DNA of 64,000 nt from Paenibacillus mangrovi (GTDB taxonomy: Bacteria; Bacillota; Bacilli; Paenibacillales; Paenibacillaceae), in the NCBI RefSeq assembly GCF_022898935.1, contig NZ_JALIRP010000001.1:868001-932000 (forward strand). The letters are read 5' to 3'. Shown in pieces: positions 36,111 through 45,066 of the stretch. Position 1 is the first letter of the stretch, and the number at the start of each line of letters is the position of its first letter. The notes beneath the pieces are model-generated. The model made no database searches. It saw nothing but the letters and a program-made list of their open reading frames with translations, and was not told where the DNA came from. Made by a program: the position numbers and the translations under genes.

Positions 36111-37606
36111 GTACACAATCATTGCAGATGATGGCGGTGGATTTTGGCGCCAGCAGCGGGAGAGCGGTAACGGGCCATTTTGACGGGGAACGGCTGTCGA
36201 TTCAGGAGGTTCACCGTTTCGACAATGAACCCGTTCAGCTTGGAGGAAGACTGCATTGGGATTTTCTCAGACTGTTTCATGAGCTCAAGCAGGGGATTGT
36301 GAAGGCCAAGCAACAGCTTGGCCGGACTCCTGCATCGATCGCGGTAGATACATGGGGTGTTGATTACGGTCTGATCGATCCAAAGGGTCGATTGCTGGGT
36401 AATCCTTACCACTACCGTGATCTTCGGAGCGAATCGGCTATGCGCGAAGCGCTGCAGCTGATTTCCGAAGCGGATTTGTACGCCAAAACGGGAATCCAAT
36501 CTTCGAGCATCAATACAGTGTATCAATTGCTGGCGGAAGAACATCTGCGCTTTGATCAGAATGCAAGCAACTTGCGGATGCTGTTCATGCCTGACTTGTT
36601 CCATTATTATCTGTCCGGTGTGATGGCCAGTGAATATACGATAGCTAGCACAAGCGGCTTGCTCGATCCGGTGAATAGAGAGTGGAATATCGATGTCATC
36701 GACACCCTATCTCTTCCCCAATCACTGTTTAATCCCATCATTATGCCAGGAACCCGCCTAGGTGGGCTTACCCCTGATATCTGCTCGGAGCTATCGGTTG
36801 ATGCGATGCCCGTCATCGCTGCTTCGGGTCATGATACGGCCGCGGCCGTCGCTTCGATTCCGGCAACGTCGAGCCGCTATGCTTTTATTAGTAGCGGTAC
36901 ATGGTCACTGATGGGGATCGAACTGGATGAGCCGATCTTAACGGAGCGAAGCAGACAGCTTCTGTTCAGCAATGAGGGCGGTGCGGAAGGGGAAATCCGC
37001 ATGCTCAAAAATATTATGGGGTTGTGGCTGCTGCAGGAGTGCCGTCGCACTTGGGCCGTGGAAGGTGCACAGCTTGGCTATGCTGAATTGACGGAAATGG
37101 CTGAGCATGCTCCGCGGAATTCCAGTTATGTCGACGCGGGTGATGCCGTGTTCCTTCCGCCAGGTAATATGCCGCAGCGGATTCAGGAGTACTGCAGGTC
37201 CAGTGGGCAGACCGTACCGCAGTCGCGTCCGGAAATCGTCCGCTGCATCCTGGAGAGTCTTGCTTTTAAATACAGACAGACCCTTAGTGAAATTGAAGAG
37301 CTTACGGGAGAACGTCTGGAGCATATTCACATGGTGGGCGGCGGTATTCAAAACAGACTGCTGTGCCAGCTGACAGCGAACGTAACCGGCCGAACCGTGA
37401 TCGCAGGTCCAGTGGAAGCGACCTCCATTGGCAATCTCATGATACAGGCCAAGGCGCACGGCGAGGTTCACAATCTGGCGGAAATCCGCGAAGTGGTCCG
37501 TCAATCCTTCCCGCCTGAGACTTATCTTCCCCAGAACGCTGATGAATGGGAAGAGCGTTACCAGCGGTACAACCAGCTGCTTGTGCTCCAGAAAATGAAG
37601 GGCTGA
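36107..37606 (+). CDS. fucK: L-fuculokinase, FGGY family with rhamnulokinase-like sequence
   Basis: 499 residues from ATG 36107, which overlaps the fucI stop as ATGA and suggests translational coupling; the frame opens upstream but that part is inside fucI. FGGY kinase motifs: [13 protein letters not shown] (phosphate loop), [40 protein letters not shown] and [23 protein letters not shown]. The sequence is closer to rhamnulokinase RhaB ([18 protein letters not shown]) than to enterobacterial FucK, as often seen in Bacillota fucose operons. It should phosphorylate L-fuculose, though L-rhamnulose cannot be excluded; fucI and fucA on either side favour fucose. The product is the substrate of FucA. 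Confidence 0.88.
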   Translation: MSTQSLQMMAVDFGASSGRAVTGHFDGERLSIQEVHRFDNEPVQLGGRLHWDFLRLFHELKQGIVKAKQQLGRTPASIAVDTWGVDYGLIDPKGRLLGNPYHYRDLRSESAMREALQLISEADLYAKTGIQSSSINTVYQLLAEEHLRFDQNASNLRMLFMPDLFHYYLSGVMASEYTIASTSGLLDPVNREWNIDVIDTLSLPQSLFNPIIMPGTRLGGLTPDICSELSVDAMPVIAASGHDTAAAVASIPATSSRYAFISSGTWSLMGIELDEPILTERSRQLLFSNEGGAEGEIRMLKNIMGLWLLQECRRTWAVEGAQLGYAELTEMAEHAPRNSSYVDAGDAVFLPPGNMPQRIQEYCRSSGQTVPQSRPEIVRCILESLAFKYRQTLSEIEELTGERLEHIHMVGGGIQNRLLCQLTANVTGRTVIAGPVEATSIGNLMIQAKAHGEVHNLAEIREVVRQSFPPETYLPQNADEWEERYQRYNQLLVLQKMKG

Positions 37607-37665
37607 AAGCGGAAGCCTTAACTAAAGCCGCTTGCAAACATACGGATAGGAGAGTGCATGGAGAG

Positions 37666-38334
37666 ATGACTCAATCACTGGAACAAAAGGTACGGGAAGA
37701 ACTGACGCTATATGCTCGGAAGATCGTTGCGAAAGGGCTTGTCGTTGGACCGGGTGGCAACATCAGTGCCAAAGCAGACGATTTGATGCTGCTGTCGCCT
37801 AGCGGCTTTGCCCTAGAGGATATCGAGCCTCATCAATGGATTCGGGTTGAGATCGAGTCTGGGAAAGTGCTGGATACAGAAGTACGCCCTTCATCGGAAG
37901 TACTGATGCATCTTTATGCGTACCGTGAAAATCCGGACATCCAAGCGATCGTACATACGCATCCTGCCTACTGCATCGCACTGACACTGGTCGCTCAGGA
38001 ACTTCCTATGCTGTTCCCGGACCAGGCTGCACTAGTGGGCGAAGTAACATTCGTGCCTTACGTGCTCCCGACCACGGACCTGCTTGCGGACGCAGTAGCT
38101 GCTAAAGTGGGAGCGTATAACTCGATTTTGCTGGAAAACCATGGACTTGTGACGACAGGCAAAAATCTGCGTGAAGCCTATTACCGCACAGAGGTCGTCG
38201 AAGAGAGCGCGAAAATTTATCTGGCTGCAAAGGCGGTTCGCACGCCAAAAGTGCTGACGGACGCGGAGTACAAGGAGATCCAATCGCTTGAAAGCGAAGC
38301 TTACCGGGTTCAGCTTTTGCAGAAATTAAAATGA
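37666..38334 (+). CDS. fucA: class II aldolase, L-fuculose-1-phosphate aldolase type
   Basis: 222 residues from ATG 37666 with AGGAGAG about 11 bases upstream; the frame extends upstream into fucK without support. The Zn-dependent class II aldolase splits L-fuculose-1-phosphate to DHAP and L-lactaldehyde. Active-site residues align with E. coli FucA: E78 (PSSEVLMH, E73 in E. coli), H97 and H99 (VHTHPAY) and H159 (LLENHG). The phosphate-binding GPGGNIS and SPSG loops are present. The same enzyme class in other bacteria cleaves 5-deoxyribulose-1-phosphate and 5-methylthioribulose-1-phosphate, which matters because mtnK and mtnA lie in the next operon. Confidence 0.92.
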   Translation: MTQSLEQKVREELTLYARKIVAKGLVVGPGGNISAKADDLMLLSPSGFALEDIEPHQWIRVEIESGKVLDTEVRPSSEVLMHLYAYRENPDIQAIVHTHPAYCIALTLVAQELPMLFPDQAALVGEVTFVPYVLPTTDLLADAVAAKVGAYNSILLENHGLVTTGKNLREAYYRTEVVEESAKIYLAAKAVRTPKVLTDAEYKEIQSLESEAYRVQLLQKLK

Positions 38335-38360
38335 AATTATAATTAAACAGTGCTGAATAC

Positions 38361-38496
38361 TTGACATTAATCTTCATCATCCTGTAATGTATGGAAAAAC
38401 AAACTTGAAAGTTTACAAGTTTGCTATACACGAGATCAGTACAGGGTGGTACCACGAAACACATTCGTCCCCTTAAAGGACGGATGTGTTTTTTTC
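38361..38496 (+). promoter_or_regulatory. truncated T-box leader: promoter, antiterminator and terminator without Stem I
   Basis: The left part, TTGACA (38361-38366) through TGTAAT (38383-38388) and GTATGGAAAA, is nearly identical to the start of the proS T-box leader at 53487. The right part holds the T-box core AGGGTGGTACCACG (38443-38456) and a terminator ACATTCGTCC/GGACGGATGT (38461-38470/38478-38487) with a T-run, again matching the proS leader. Between them are only about 50 bp, versus about 255 bp in the proS leader, and Stem I with the specifier loop is absent. An 8-bp inverted repeat CAAACTTG/CAAGTTTG (38400-38423) fills the gap. The terminator also serves to end the fuc operon. Confidence 0.8.
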
Positions 38497-38617
38497 ATAG
38501 GCAATCATACATAAAATTTTAGATATCATTAGAGAATCAACAAGAAATGATCCAGTTCCTGCTAAATCATATAAAAGGTTGTACGAGATTCAAACATTAT
38601 AAAAGGGGTGCAGGTTC

Positions 38618-39727
38618 ATGAAGAAAAAGAGTTTTAACAAGCTGCTTATCGGCTTATTTGCGGTAGCGGTCGTTGCGACAGGTTGCTCTAGCGTGGGGAG
38701 CGAAAGCAAGGCACCAGAGAAGAAAGTGGTCGAAGGTGTACCTGACAAAATTGCTAAGGATGATCAAGTCAAAATTATGGTTGTCCGTAAAATCGGCGGA
38801 GATGACCATACAGCGCAATTCCTGGCTGGCGCCAAGCAAGAAGGGAACTCGATGGGTTTTGTGGTTGATACGTTCTCGGCAAACGGAGATACGGCGAAGT
38901 TCCACGATGCGATCTCCCAGGCTCTCGAGAAAGATTATGACGGCTTCATTATTTCTCATGGCGATGATGCGGCAACCGTTGAAGATGTGAAGAAAATTAC
39001 GGCAAAAGGCATTCCAGTCGTGGCGTTTGACTCCAATCCGGACCTGGCGAAGGTCGAAGGCGTAACACTGACATCTCAGGATGACGAGAATCTGGCCAAG
39101 CTGGCATTGACTCAAATGAATGAGGAACTTAAGGGCCAGGGCAAAATCGTATACCTGTGGGTAGACGGATTCCCTCCGATGGTACGAAGAAACGCGGTCT
39201 ATAAGGAATTTTTGTCAGCCAATCCGGGAATTCAGGAAGTGGAACGTTTTGGGGTAGCTGCAGCCAATACATCCGTGCTTACCCAGAATGCCGTTGCGGC
39301 CATGCTGACTAAGCATAAAAAAGGCGAGATCAATGCGATTTTTGCTACTTGGGATGCCTTTGCGATCGGTGCAGCACGAGCGGTTAAAGAAGCAGGACGC
39401 GATGAGATCAAAATTTACGGTATCGACGTGTCTAATAGCGACCTGCAAATGATGCAGGAAGACAAAAGCCCGTGGGTTTCTACTGCGGCAGTAGATCCGA
39501 AGGTTATCGGACAAGTAGATGTTCGTATGCTTGCCAAGAAAATTGCCGGTGAAGAAGTGCCTCAAAGCTACGATCTGGCAGCATCCTTGATTACCCAAGA
39601 TAAACTGAAAACTTCGGACGAAAGCGTCAACATGGTTAACCTTGGAAAAGTAATGCCGGGCTGGGGAGAAAGCGATGCTTTCGAGGAACCATGGATGAAG
39701 AGCCTGAAAGAAGCTTATGCCAAATAA
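38618..39727 (+). CDS. sugar ABC transporter substrate-binding lipoprotein (RbsB-like)
   Basis: 369 residues; AAGGGGTG precedes the ATG. Lipobox VATGC places Cys23 as the lipidated residue. The mature part has the type-I periplasmic-binding fold of ribose/galactose/autoinducer-2 proteins (HTAQFLAGAKQEGNSMGFVVDTFSANGD; GFIISHGDDAATVEDVKKITAKGIPVVAFDSNPDL; NAIFATWDAFAIGAARAVKEAG; IKIYGIDVSNSD). It begins an operon with an RbsA-type ATPase, an RbsC-type permease, mtnK and mtnA. The genomic context suggests that it binds a deoxypentose or methylthioribose, or L-fucose from the operon upstream. The ligand is inference. Confidence 0.9.
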   Translation: MKKKSFNKLLIGLFAVAVVATGCSSVGSESKAPEKKVVEGVPDKIAKDDQVKIMVVRKIGGDDHTAQFLAGAKQEGNSMGFVVDTFSANGDTAKFHDAISQALEKDYDGFIISHGDDAATVEDVKKITAKGIPVVAFDSNPDLAKVEGVTLTSQDDENLAKLALTQMNEELKGQGKIVYLWVDGFPPMVRRNAVYKEFLSANPGIQEVERFGVAAANTSVLTQNAVAAMLTKHKKGEINAIFATWDAFAIGAARAVKEAGRDEIKIYGIDVSNSDLQMMQEDKSPWVSTAAVDPKVIGQVDVRMLAKKIAGEEVPQSYDLAASLITQDKLKTSDESVNMVNLGKVMPGWGESDAFEEPWMKSLKEAYAK

Positions 39728-39765
39728 AAATATCATCAAGGACTGAAATGCCGAACGTAGAAAAT

Positions 39766-39793
39766 TGGGAAGTGCTGTTGACAGCACTTCCCA
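39766..39793 (+). other. 12-bp perfect intercistronic hairpin
   Basis: TGGGAAGTGCTG (39766-39777), loop TTGA, CAGCACTTCCCA (39782-39793). No T-run follows. It lies between the binding-protein and ATPase genes, where such stems commonly protect the upstream mRNA from 3' exonucleases and give excess binding protein. Confidence 0.75.
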
Positions 39794-39828
39794 TACTTGA
39801 AAAGAAATCCTTTCAAGAAGGTGAAGAG

Positions 39829-41343
39829 ATGGGCGCAGCCAAGCAAATAAAGCTGGAAATGAAGGGCATATCTATTGAATTCCCGGGAGTTAAGGCACTG
39901 AACCAAGTTGATTTTAACACAATGACAGGGACTTCACAGGCTCTGATTGGGGCGAATGGTGCGGGCAAGTCCACATTGATGAAGGTTTTGTCCGGGGCAT
40001 ACGGCCATTATACGGGTGAAATTTATATTGACAATGAGCCGGTAAGTATCCGGAATCCGAAAGATGCAAAAGACTTGGGGATTCAAATCGTATATCAGGA
40101 AGTTGATACCGCCCTGGTCCCTTATTTGACAGTAGGGGAAAATATTATGTTGGATTATACCGTCAACGACATGAGCAGTAAGCAGATCGTCTCTTGGGGG
40201 CATATCCATAAACGCTCGAAGGATATCTTGGACAAGATGAATGTCAAAGTTTCTTCCAGAAAGCTTGTTAGTGAACTGACATTGGCAGAGAAGCAAATGG
40301 TGCTGATTGCCAGAGCTATTTCCAAGACATGCCGGTTTCTCATTTTTGATGAACCGACGGCGCCATTAAGCCATTCGGAGACGGAAGAACTATTTCGCAT
40401 CGTTAGGGCTCTTAAACAGGAAAACGTGGGTGTGATCTTTATTTCCCACCGGCTTCCGGAGCTTTTCGAAATATGCGATGACATTACTGTGATGAGAGAC
40501 GGCGAATTTGTTCTCAAAGAAAGCATTAGGGATATTACCCAAAACCAGGTTGTTGAATATATGCTGGGCCGTAAACTCGGAGATCAATTCCCCAAGATAG
40601 ACATTCGGAAGGGCGAAACCGTTTTTGAAACGAGAAACTTCGGTGATGGCGAGAAGATCCACGACATCCACATCCATGTCAAAAAAGGTGAAGTTATCGG
40701 CATCGCTGGCCTAGTAGGGGCCGGGAAGACGGAGCTGTGTAAAGCGCTGTTCGGTATGGTCAAAGCGAATACAGGCGATGTCATTCTGCATGGGAAGAAG
40801 CTGCGTCTTCGCAGCCCGAATGAAGCAGTCAAGCAGGGGATTGCGCTCGTTCCAGAGGAACGACGCAAAGAGGGGATATTGGTCAGCGAATCGGTTACTG
40901 CTAATATTACCGCTGTTAACTTGAAGAAGTTCAGTATATTGAACACATTTTTAAGTTTCAAGAAAGAGAAAGAGGCGGCCCGGGAGATTATTCGGAACTT
41001 GGGAATCAAGACGCCGAGCGAGAACACCAGAGTTCAGAATCTGTCCGGAGGTAACCAGCAGAAGGTAGCCATCGGAAAATGGCTCATCACGGATGCCGAG
41101 GTATATATTTTCGATGAACCGACGAAAGGTGTCGATGTGGGAGCCAAGAAGGATATCTTTGAACTGATCTTCCAGCTGGCGAAACGGGGGAAATGCATAA
41201 TCTATGCATCCTGCGAGCTGTCCGAGATGATGGGAATTACAGACCGGATGTATGTGCTCTATGACGGCATGATTGCCAAGGAACTGCAGACGAGTAAGAC
41301 TAATGAAGAAGAAATATTGTTTTATTCAACGGGAGGAAAGTAA
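39829..41343 (+). CDS. sugar ABC transporter ATP-binding protein (RbsA-like, two NBDs)
   Basis: 504 residues from ATG 39829, which follows AAGGTGA by 4 bases; the frame runs upstream to 39691 but would overlap the binding-protein gene and the hairpin. It contains two nucleotide-binding domains: domain 1 with Walker A GANGAGKST, degenerate signature LTLAEKQMV and Walker B FLIFDEPTAPLS; domain 2 with a variant Walker A GLVGAGKTEL, signature LSGGNQQKV and VYIFDEPTKGVDVGAK. This two-domain layout with an imperfect second Walker A is standard for RbsA/XylG/MglA. It couples to the RbsC-type permease 2 bp downstream. Confidence 0.93.
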   Translation: MGAAKQIKLEMKGISIEFPGVKALNQVDFNTMTGTSQALIGANGAGKSTLMKVLSGAYGHYTGEIYIDNEPVSIRNPKDAKDLGIQIVYQEVDTALVPYLTVGENIMLDYTVNDMSSKQIVSWGHIHKRSKDILDKMNVKVSSRKLVSELTLAEKQMVLIARAISKTCRFLIFDEPTAPLSHSETEELFRIVRALKQENVGVIFISHRLPELFEICDDITVMRDGEFVLKESIRDITQNQVVEYMLGRKLGDQFPKIDIRKGETVFETRNFGDGEKIHDIHIHVKKGEVIGIAGLVGAGKTELCKALFGMVKANTGDVILHGKKLRLRSPNEAVKQGIALVPEERRKEGILVSESVTANITAVNLKKFSILNTFLSFKKEKEAAREIIRNLGIKTPSENTRVQNLSGGNQQKVAIGKWLITDAEVYIFDEPTKGVDVGAKKDIFELIFQLAKRGKCIIYASCELSEMMGITDRMYVLYDGMIAKELQTSKTNEEEILFYSTGGK

Positions 41344-41345
41344 GC

Positions 41346-42344
41346 ATGAATACAGCCAAAACCATCCAAACTGCTAGAGCTCCCAAGTCATTTGAACTTT
41401 TTGATTTCTTATATAAATACGGCACGCTGATCACGATCGGTCTTCTCATCATTGTGTTCGGGGCGATGTCCGACAGCTTCCTGCAGCCATCCAATATCAT
41501 CAATATCCTGCGATCCATATCGATCGTTACCATTATTGCCATCGGGATTACGATTTCTTTGTCCGTTGGCGGATTTGACCTTTCAGTCGGCTCCGTCGCA
41601 TCGCTTGCCAATGCACTTGTCATTTCCATGTTCGTATGGCATGGCCAAGGCGTGTGGACGAGCATTATTCTGACGATTCTGATTTGCTTGTCCGCCGGCG
41701 TTATCAATTCCTTCATGATCGTCAAACTGAAAATACAGGATATGCTGCTTACGTTGGCGATGATGTTCGTTTTTCAGGGCATTGCACAAACCTATACCAA
41801 AGGCGCAACCTTGTCCCAAAACATGATCATGCCGGACGGCTCTTTCTCCACAGGCATCATCAGTCCTGCCTTTGCGAAGATCGGTCAAGTCCCGTGGATT
41901 ATTATCATCATGCTTGTTGTGGTTGCTATCGTTCATGTATTCCTCACCTACACCAAGCACGGGCGTTATATGTACGTGATCGGCGGCAACATGGAGGCTG
42001 CCAAGCTTTCCGGGATTCCCGTGAATAAATATCGGATTGCGGCTTATCTCATGTCTGCTGTTTTTGCCGCAATCGGCGGTATTATGCTGGGCGCCCGCGT
42101 CATGACGGCTGAAGTGAATTCAGGAGCCCCTTACCTGATGGATTCCGTAGCCGCGGCTTATATTGGTTTTGCTGTGCTGGGCGCAGGAAAGCCGAATGCA
42201 ATCGGCACATTTGTAGGGGCTGTGTTGATCGGAATTTTGCAGAATGGGCTGGTTATGCTGAGCGTTCCGTATTATGCTATGGACATTGTTAAAGGTACGG
42301 TCCTCGCTTTTGCGCTTGCCATCACTTATTACAAAACAAAATAG
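41346..42344 (+). CDS. sugar ABC transporter permease (RbsC-like)
   Basis: 332 residues; GGGAGG precedes the ATG. It has about nine to ten membrane helices with the RbsC signatures ISLSVGGFDLSVGSVASLANALV, LTYTKHGRYMYVIGGNMEAAKLSGIPVNKYRIAAYLMSAVFAAIGGIML and SVAAAYIGFAVLGAGKPNAIGTFVGAVLIGILQNGLVML. It forms the membrane channel of the importer with the two preceding products. It ends 18 bp before mtnK on the same transcript, which ties uptake to phosphorylation of a 5-substituted ribose. The stop codon is followed by AGGGGAG used by mtnK. Confidence 0.92.
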   Translation: MNTAKTIQTARAPKSFELFDFLYKYGTLITIGLLIIVFGAMSDSFLQPSNIINILRSISIVTIIAIGITISLSVGGFDLSVGSVASLANALVISMFVWHGQGVWTSIILTILICLSAGVINSFMIVKLKIQDMLLTLAMMFVFQGIAQTYTKGATLSQNMIMPDGSFSTGIISPAFAKIGQVPWIIIIMLVVVAIVHVFLTYTKHGRYMYVIGGNMEAAKLSGIPVNKYRIAAYLMSAVFAAIGGIMLGARVMTAEVNSGAPYLMDSVAAAYIGFAVLGAGKPNAIGTFVGAVLIGILQNGLVMLSVPYYAMDIVKGTVLAFALAITYYKTK

Positions 42345-42362
42345 AATAGGGGAGTAGTATGC

Positions 42363-43595
42363 ATGCATCAGTATAATGAATATTTCACAATGAATGAAAC
42401 CGATGTTTTGGATTACGCCGTGACCCAATTGGATGTTTTTGATAAGGATGCCAAGCTCACATGTACAGAAATCGGGGACGGTAACCTGAACTATGTGTTC
42501 CGCGTCGTCGATTCTGCGAGCGGCAAGTCGCTGATCATCAAACAGGCAGGACCTGTTGCGCGGATATCAGCAGATATTAAAGTATCGACGGACCGCAACC
42601 GAATCGAAAGTGAAATTCTGAAGCTCCAATATGAGCTTGCTCCTGGATTTGTACCGCAAATCTATCATTATGATCCGGTGATGAATTGCTGCGTTATAGA
42701 AGATTTGTCCGATTATGAGATTATGAGAAAAGCGATGCTGCAGTACAAGCAGTTCCCGTTATTTGCAGACCACATCTCTACATTTCTGGTGAATACGCTG
42801 CTGCTGACCTCCGATGTGGTCATGAACCATAAAGAGAAGAAGGATCTGGTCAAGAGCTTTATTAATCCAGATCTTTGCGAGATCTCAGAGGATCTTGTTT
42901 ATACCGAACCATTTTATGATTGCCCGCGGAATGATATATTTGAAGCGACCCGCGATTTTGCGAAATCCTATTTATGGGAAGATGAGGCGCTGCTGCTAGA
43001 GACTGCCAAGCTGAAGTTCGAATTTATGAATCATGCACAGTCACTTCTGCATGGTGATCTTCATTCGGGTTCTATTTTTATCAAAGAAGACTCTACGAAA
43101 ATCATTGATCCGGAGTTCGCCTTCTATGGCCCAGCGGGTTATGATATCGGCAATGTGATTGCTCATTTACTGTTTGCATATGTAAACGCTGACAGCGTTA
43201 TGGTAGATTCATCTGCGCGTGATGCACAAAAGGCATGGCTGCTCTCCAGCGTACGTGACGTTATCGATCTGTTCAGTGAAAAGTTCCTGACCCTGTTCCA
43301 GGAAAAAGCGACTGATCATTCGGCGCGGGTTCCCGGTTTTGACTTGTATTATTTGAATCAGATGATCCAGGATACAGCGGCGGTTACGGGGCTGGAGCTG
43401 TGCCGCAGAATACTGGGTCTGGCTCACGTCAAGGATATTACAAGCATTCAGAGTGCAGCTGCTAGAGTCCATGCGGAAAAACTGTGCCTTATCATGGGGA
43501 AAACGTTCATTATGGAACGTTCCGGTATGGAGACTGGCGAAGACTTCGTTCGGGTCGTGACCGAATGCATTGCCGCAACAGAAATACACATCTAA
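42363..43595 (+). CDS. mtnK: S-methyl-5-thioribose kinase
   Basis: 410 residues; AGGGGAG lies 8 bases before the ATG. It phosphorylates 5-methylthioribose at C1 using ATP; the same enzyme class in the published DHAP shunt accepts 5-deoxyribose. It has an aminoglycoside-kinase-like fold with CTEIGDGNLNYVFRVVD (nucleotide loop), IKQAGPVARI, CVIEDLSDYEIMRKAM, catalytic LLHGDLHSGSIFI and metal-binding IIDPEFAFYGPAGYDIGNVIAHL, all close to B. subtilis MtnK. It follows the sugar importer on one transcript and precedes mtnA by 15 bp. Methionine-salvage genes mtnW/X/B/D are absent from this window. Confidence 0.95.
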   Translation: MHQYNEYFTMNETDVLDYAVTQLDVFDKDAKLTCTEIGDGNLNYVFRVVDSASGKSLIIKQAGPVARISADIKVSTDRNRIESEILKLQYELAPGFVPQIYHYDPVMNCCVIEDLSDYEIMRKAMLQYKQFPLFADHISTFLVNTLLLTSDVVMNHKEKKDLVKSFINPDLCEISEDLVYTEPFYDCPRNDIFEATRDFAKSYLWEDEALLLETAKLKFEFMNHAQSLLHGDLHSGSIFIKEDSTKIIDPEFAFYGPAGYDIGNVIAHLLFAYVNADSVMVDSSARDAQKAWLLSSVRDVIDLFSEKFLTLFQEKATDHSARVPGFDLYYLNQMIQDTAAVTGLELCRRILGLAHVKDITSIQSAAARVHAEKLCLIMGKTFIMERSGMETGEDFVRVVTECIAATEIHI

Positions 43596-43610
43596 GGAGG
43601 GCATCAGGAG

Positions 43611-44687
43611 ATGGAGAACCACCTGACGGAGTTTAAGATGATTCAATCCGTAGTACTGGATGATGCAAATGATACGTTAATTATACTTGATCAAACGCTT
43701 TTGCCGAATGAGAAGGTTTACCTGCATTTGAAAGAAATGAAAGATATATGGGATGCGATCTACAAGCTTAAAGTACGCGGTGCTCCGGCCATCGGAATCG
43801 CAGCGGCCTATGGTCTGTATTTGGGAACAAAAGCATCCCAGGCGGACACGTATGCGGAGCTGCAAAAGGATTTTGCCGAGGTGAAGACATATCTGGCCTC
43901 ATCAAGACCGACAGCGGTGAACCTATTCTGGGCATTAAACCGTATGGAGGATCGCTTTGTACAGGCCGCGGGTAAACCTTTAGCTGAAGTAAAGGATGCG
44001 CTCCGCCAGGAATCGGAACGGATCCGCGAGGAAGACGAGCAGGTATGTGAGAGTATCGGGAAGCACGCGCTCTCTCTGCTGAAAGAGAACTCAGGAATTC
44101 TCACCCATTGCAATGCGGGGACGATTGCCACAGCCAAGTATGGCACGGCGCTGGCTCCGATTTATTTGGGGCAAGAGCAGGGCTACAACTTCAAGGTCTA
44201 TGCAGATGAGACCCGTCCTCTATTGCAAGGGGCTCGCTTGACGGCCTGGGAGCTGAAGGAAGCCGGAGTAGATGTCACTTTGATCTGTGACAATATGTCC
44301 TCAATTGTGATGAAGGAAGGTAAGATCCAGGCTGTGCTGGTAGGCTGCGACCGTGTGGCTGCCAACGGCGACACTGCCAATAAGATCGGAACCTCGGGTG
44401 TTGCTATTTTGGCGAAGCACTACGGGATCCCGTTCTATGTCTGTTCACCGCTCTCAACGATTGATCTGGAGTGCAAAACGGGTGATGATATCCACATCGA
44501 GCTGCGTCCGGATGAGGAAGTGACCAGTCAATGGTATGAGAAGCGGATGGCTCCTGAGGATGTACAGGTATATAATCCGGCCTTCGATGTGACGGATCAC
44601 TCCCTGATTACGGCGATCGTGACGCAGAACGGAATCGCATACGCACCGTTTGAAGAAAGTTTGCCGAAGATGTTTGCTCAGAAGTAA
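43611..44687 (+). CDS. mtnA: S-methyl-5-thioribose-1-phosphate isomerase
   Basis: 358 residues; AAGGAGG is 10 bases upstream. It isomerises 5-methylthioribose-1-phosphate to the ribulose form, and 5-deoxyribose-1-phosphate to 5-deoxyribulose-1-phosphate in the DHAP shunt. It is an eIF2B-like fold with [56 protein letters not shown] (catalytic cysteine) and [24 protein letters not shown] (catalytic aspartate). It closes the importer-mtnK-mtnA operon; a terminator (also the left copy of a direct repeat) follows about 80 bp later, where base composition drops into the resistance island. Confidence 0.95.
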   Translation: MENHLTEFKMIQSVVLDDANDTLIILDQTLLPNEKVYLHLKEMKDIWDAIYKLKVRGAPAIGIAAAYGLYLGTKASQADTYAELQKDFAEVKTYLASSRPTAVNLFWALNRMEDRFVQAAGKPLAEVKDALRQESERIREEDEQVCESIGKHALSLLKENSGILTHCNAGTIATAKYGTALAPIYLGQEQGYNFKVYADETRPLLQGARLTAWELKEAGVDVTLICDNMSSIVMKEGKIQAVLVGCDRVAANGDTANKIGTSGVAILAKHYGIPFYVCSPLSTIDLECKTGDDIHIELRPDEEVTSQWYEKRMAPEDVQVYNPAFDVTDHSLITAIVTQNGIAYAPFEESLPKMFAQK

Positions 44688-44757
44688 CGGATATGAATAA
44701 AAATCCCGCTTTTTCCGAAAGCCTGCTGCGGTAAAAAATCGGAGGGTAAGAACATTT

Positions 44758-44790
44758 ATGCATATGAAGTCGCCAAATAGGCGGCTTTTT
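44758..44790 (+). repeat. left copy of 33-bp imperfect direct repeat (also a terminator)
   Basis: Starts ATGCATATGAAGTCGCC and contains an AGTCGCC/GGCGGCT stem followed by TTTTT, so it can end mtnA. It matches 48165-48197 at 29 of 33 positions. The two copies bracket the A+T-rich cfr/ABC-F segment. Confidence 0.7.
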
Positions 44791-44802
44791 AGGCTATTAT
44801 AC

Positions 44803-44831
44803 TTTACATATGATCACTATTATGCTAGATT
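44803..44831 (+). promoter_or_regulatory. candidate promoter of the cfr leader
   Basis: -35-like TTTACA (44803-44808), 17-bp spacer, -10-like TAGATT (44826-44831). The transcript would start about 30 bp before the upstream ORF, immediately inside the left repeat. Confidence 0.45.
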
Positions 44832-44867
44832 ACTTAATAATAAATTTGACAAAGGGAGGTGCAAGCA

Positions 44868-45029
44868 ATGTTAACTGTTTTTAGAATTCTGTATGGTAAA
44901 AATGTAAAAATCGGTAATGATTTAGCGGACAAAGGGAGTAGTCTGTCCTTTTTTATACGATACAACCATACAAAAACAGTTATCGGAGCTTTACCTCTAT
45001 GGCAAATAAATTACAAAGCAATGACTTAG
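44868..45029 (+). CDS. 53-codon leader ORF upstream of the Cfr-type methylase
   Basis: ATG 44868 follows AAAGGGAGGTG by 7 bases, one of the strongest ribosome-binding sites in the window, yet the product (begins MLTVFRILYGKNVKIGNDLA, ends YKAMT) resembles no known protein. It spans a GGACA/TGTCC hairpin with a T-run (44927-44954) and the sequence that can act as antiterminator (44980-44990), and it ends 37 bp before the terminator at 45067. Codons 2-5 (AACTGTTTTT, 44873-44882) can pair with AAAAACAGTT (44972-44981). Position and pairing suggest a regulatory leader peptide sensing ribosome stalling rather than a functional protein. Confidence 0.6.
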   Translation: MLTVFRILYGKNVKIGNDLADKGSSLSFFIRYNHTKTVIGALPLWQINYKAMT

Positions 45030-45066
45030 AGTCCTTGTTTATTTATTTGTGCATATTTTAAAGTTC

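Noticed and set aside
38361..38496. SAM (S-box) riboswitch controlling the importer-mtnKA operon
   Set aside because: S-box consensus elements are absent; the conserved core is the T-box AGGGTGGTACCACG.
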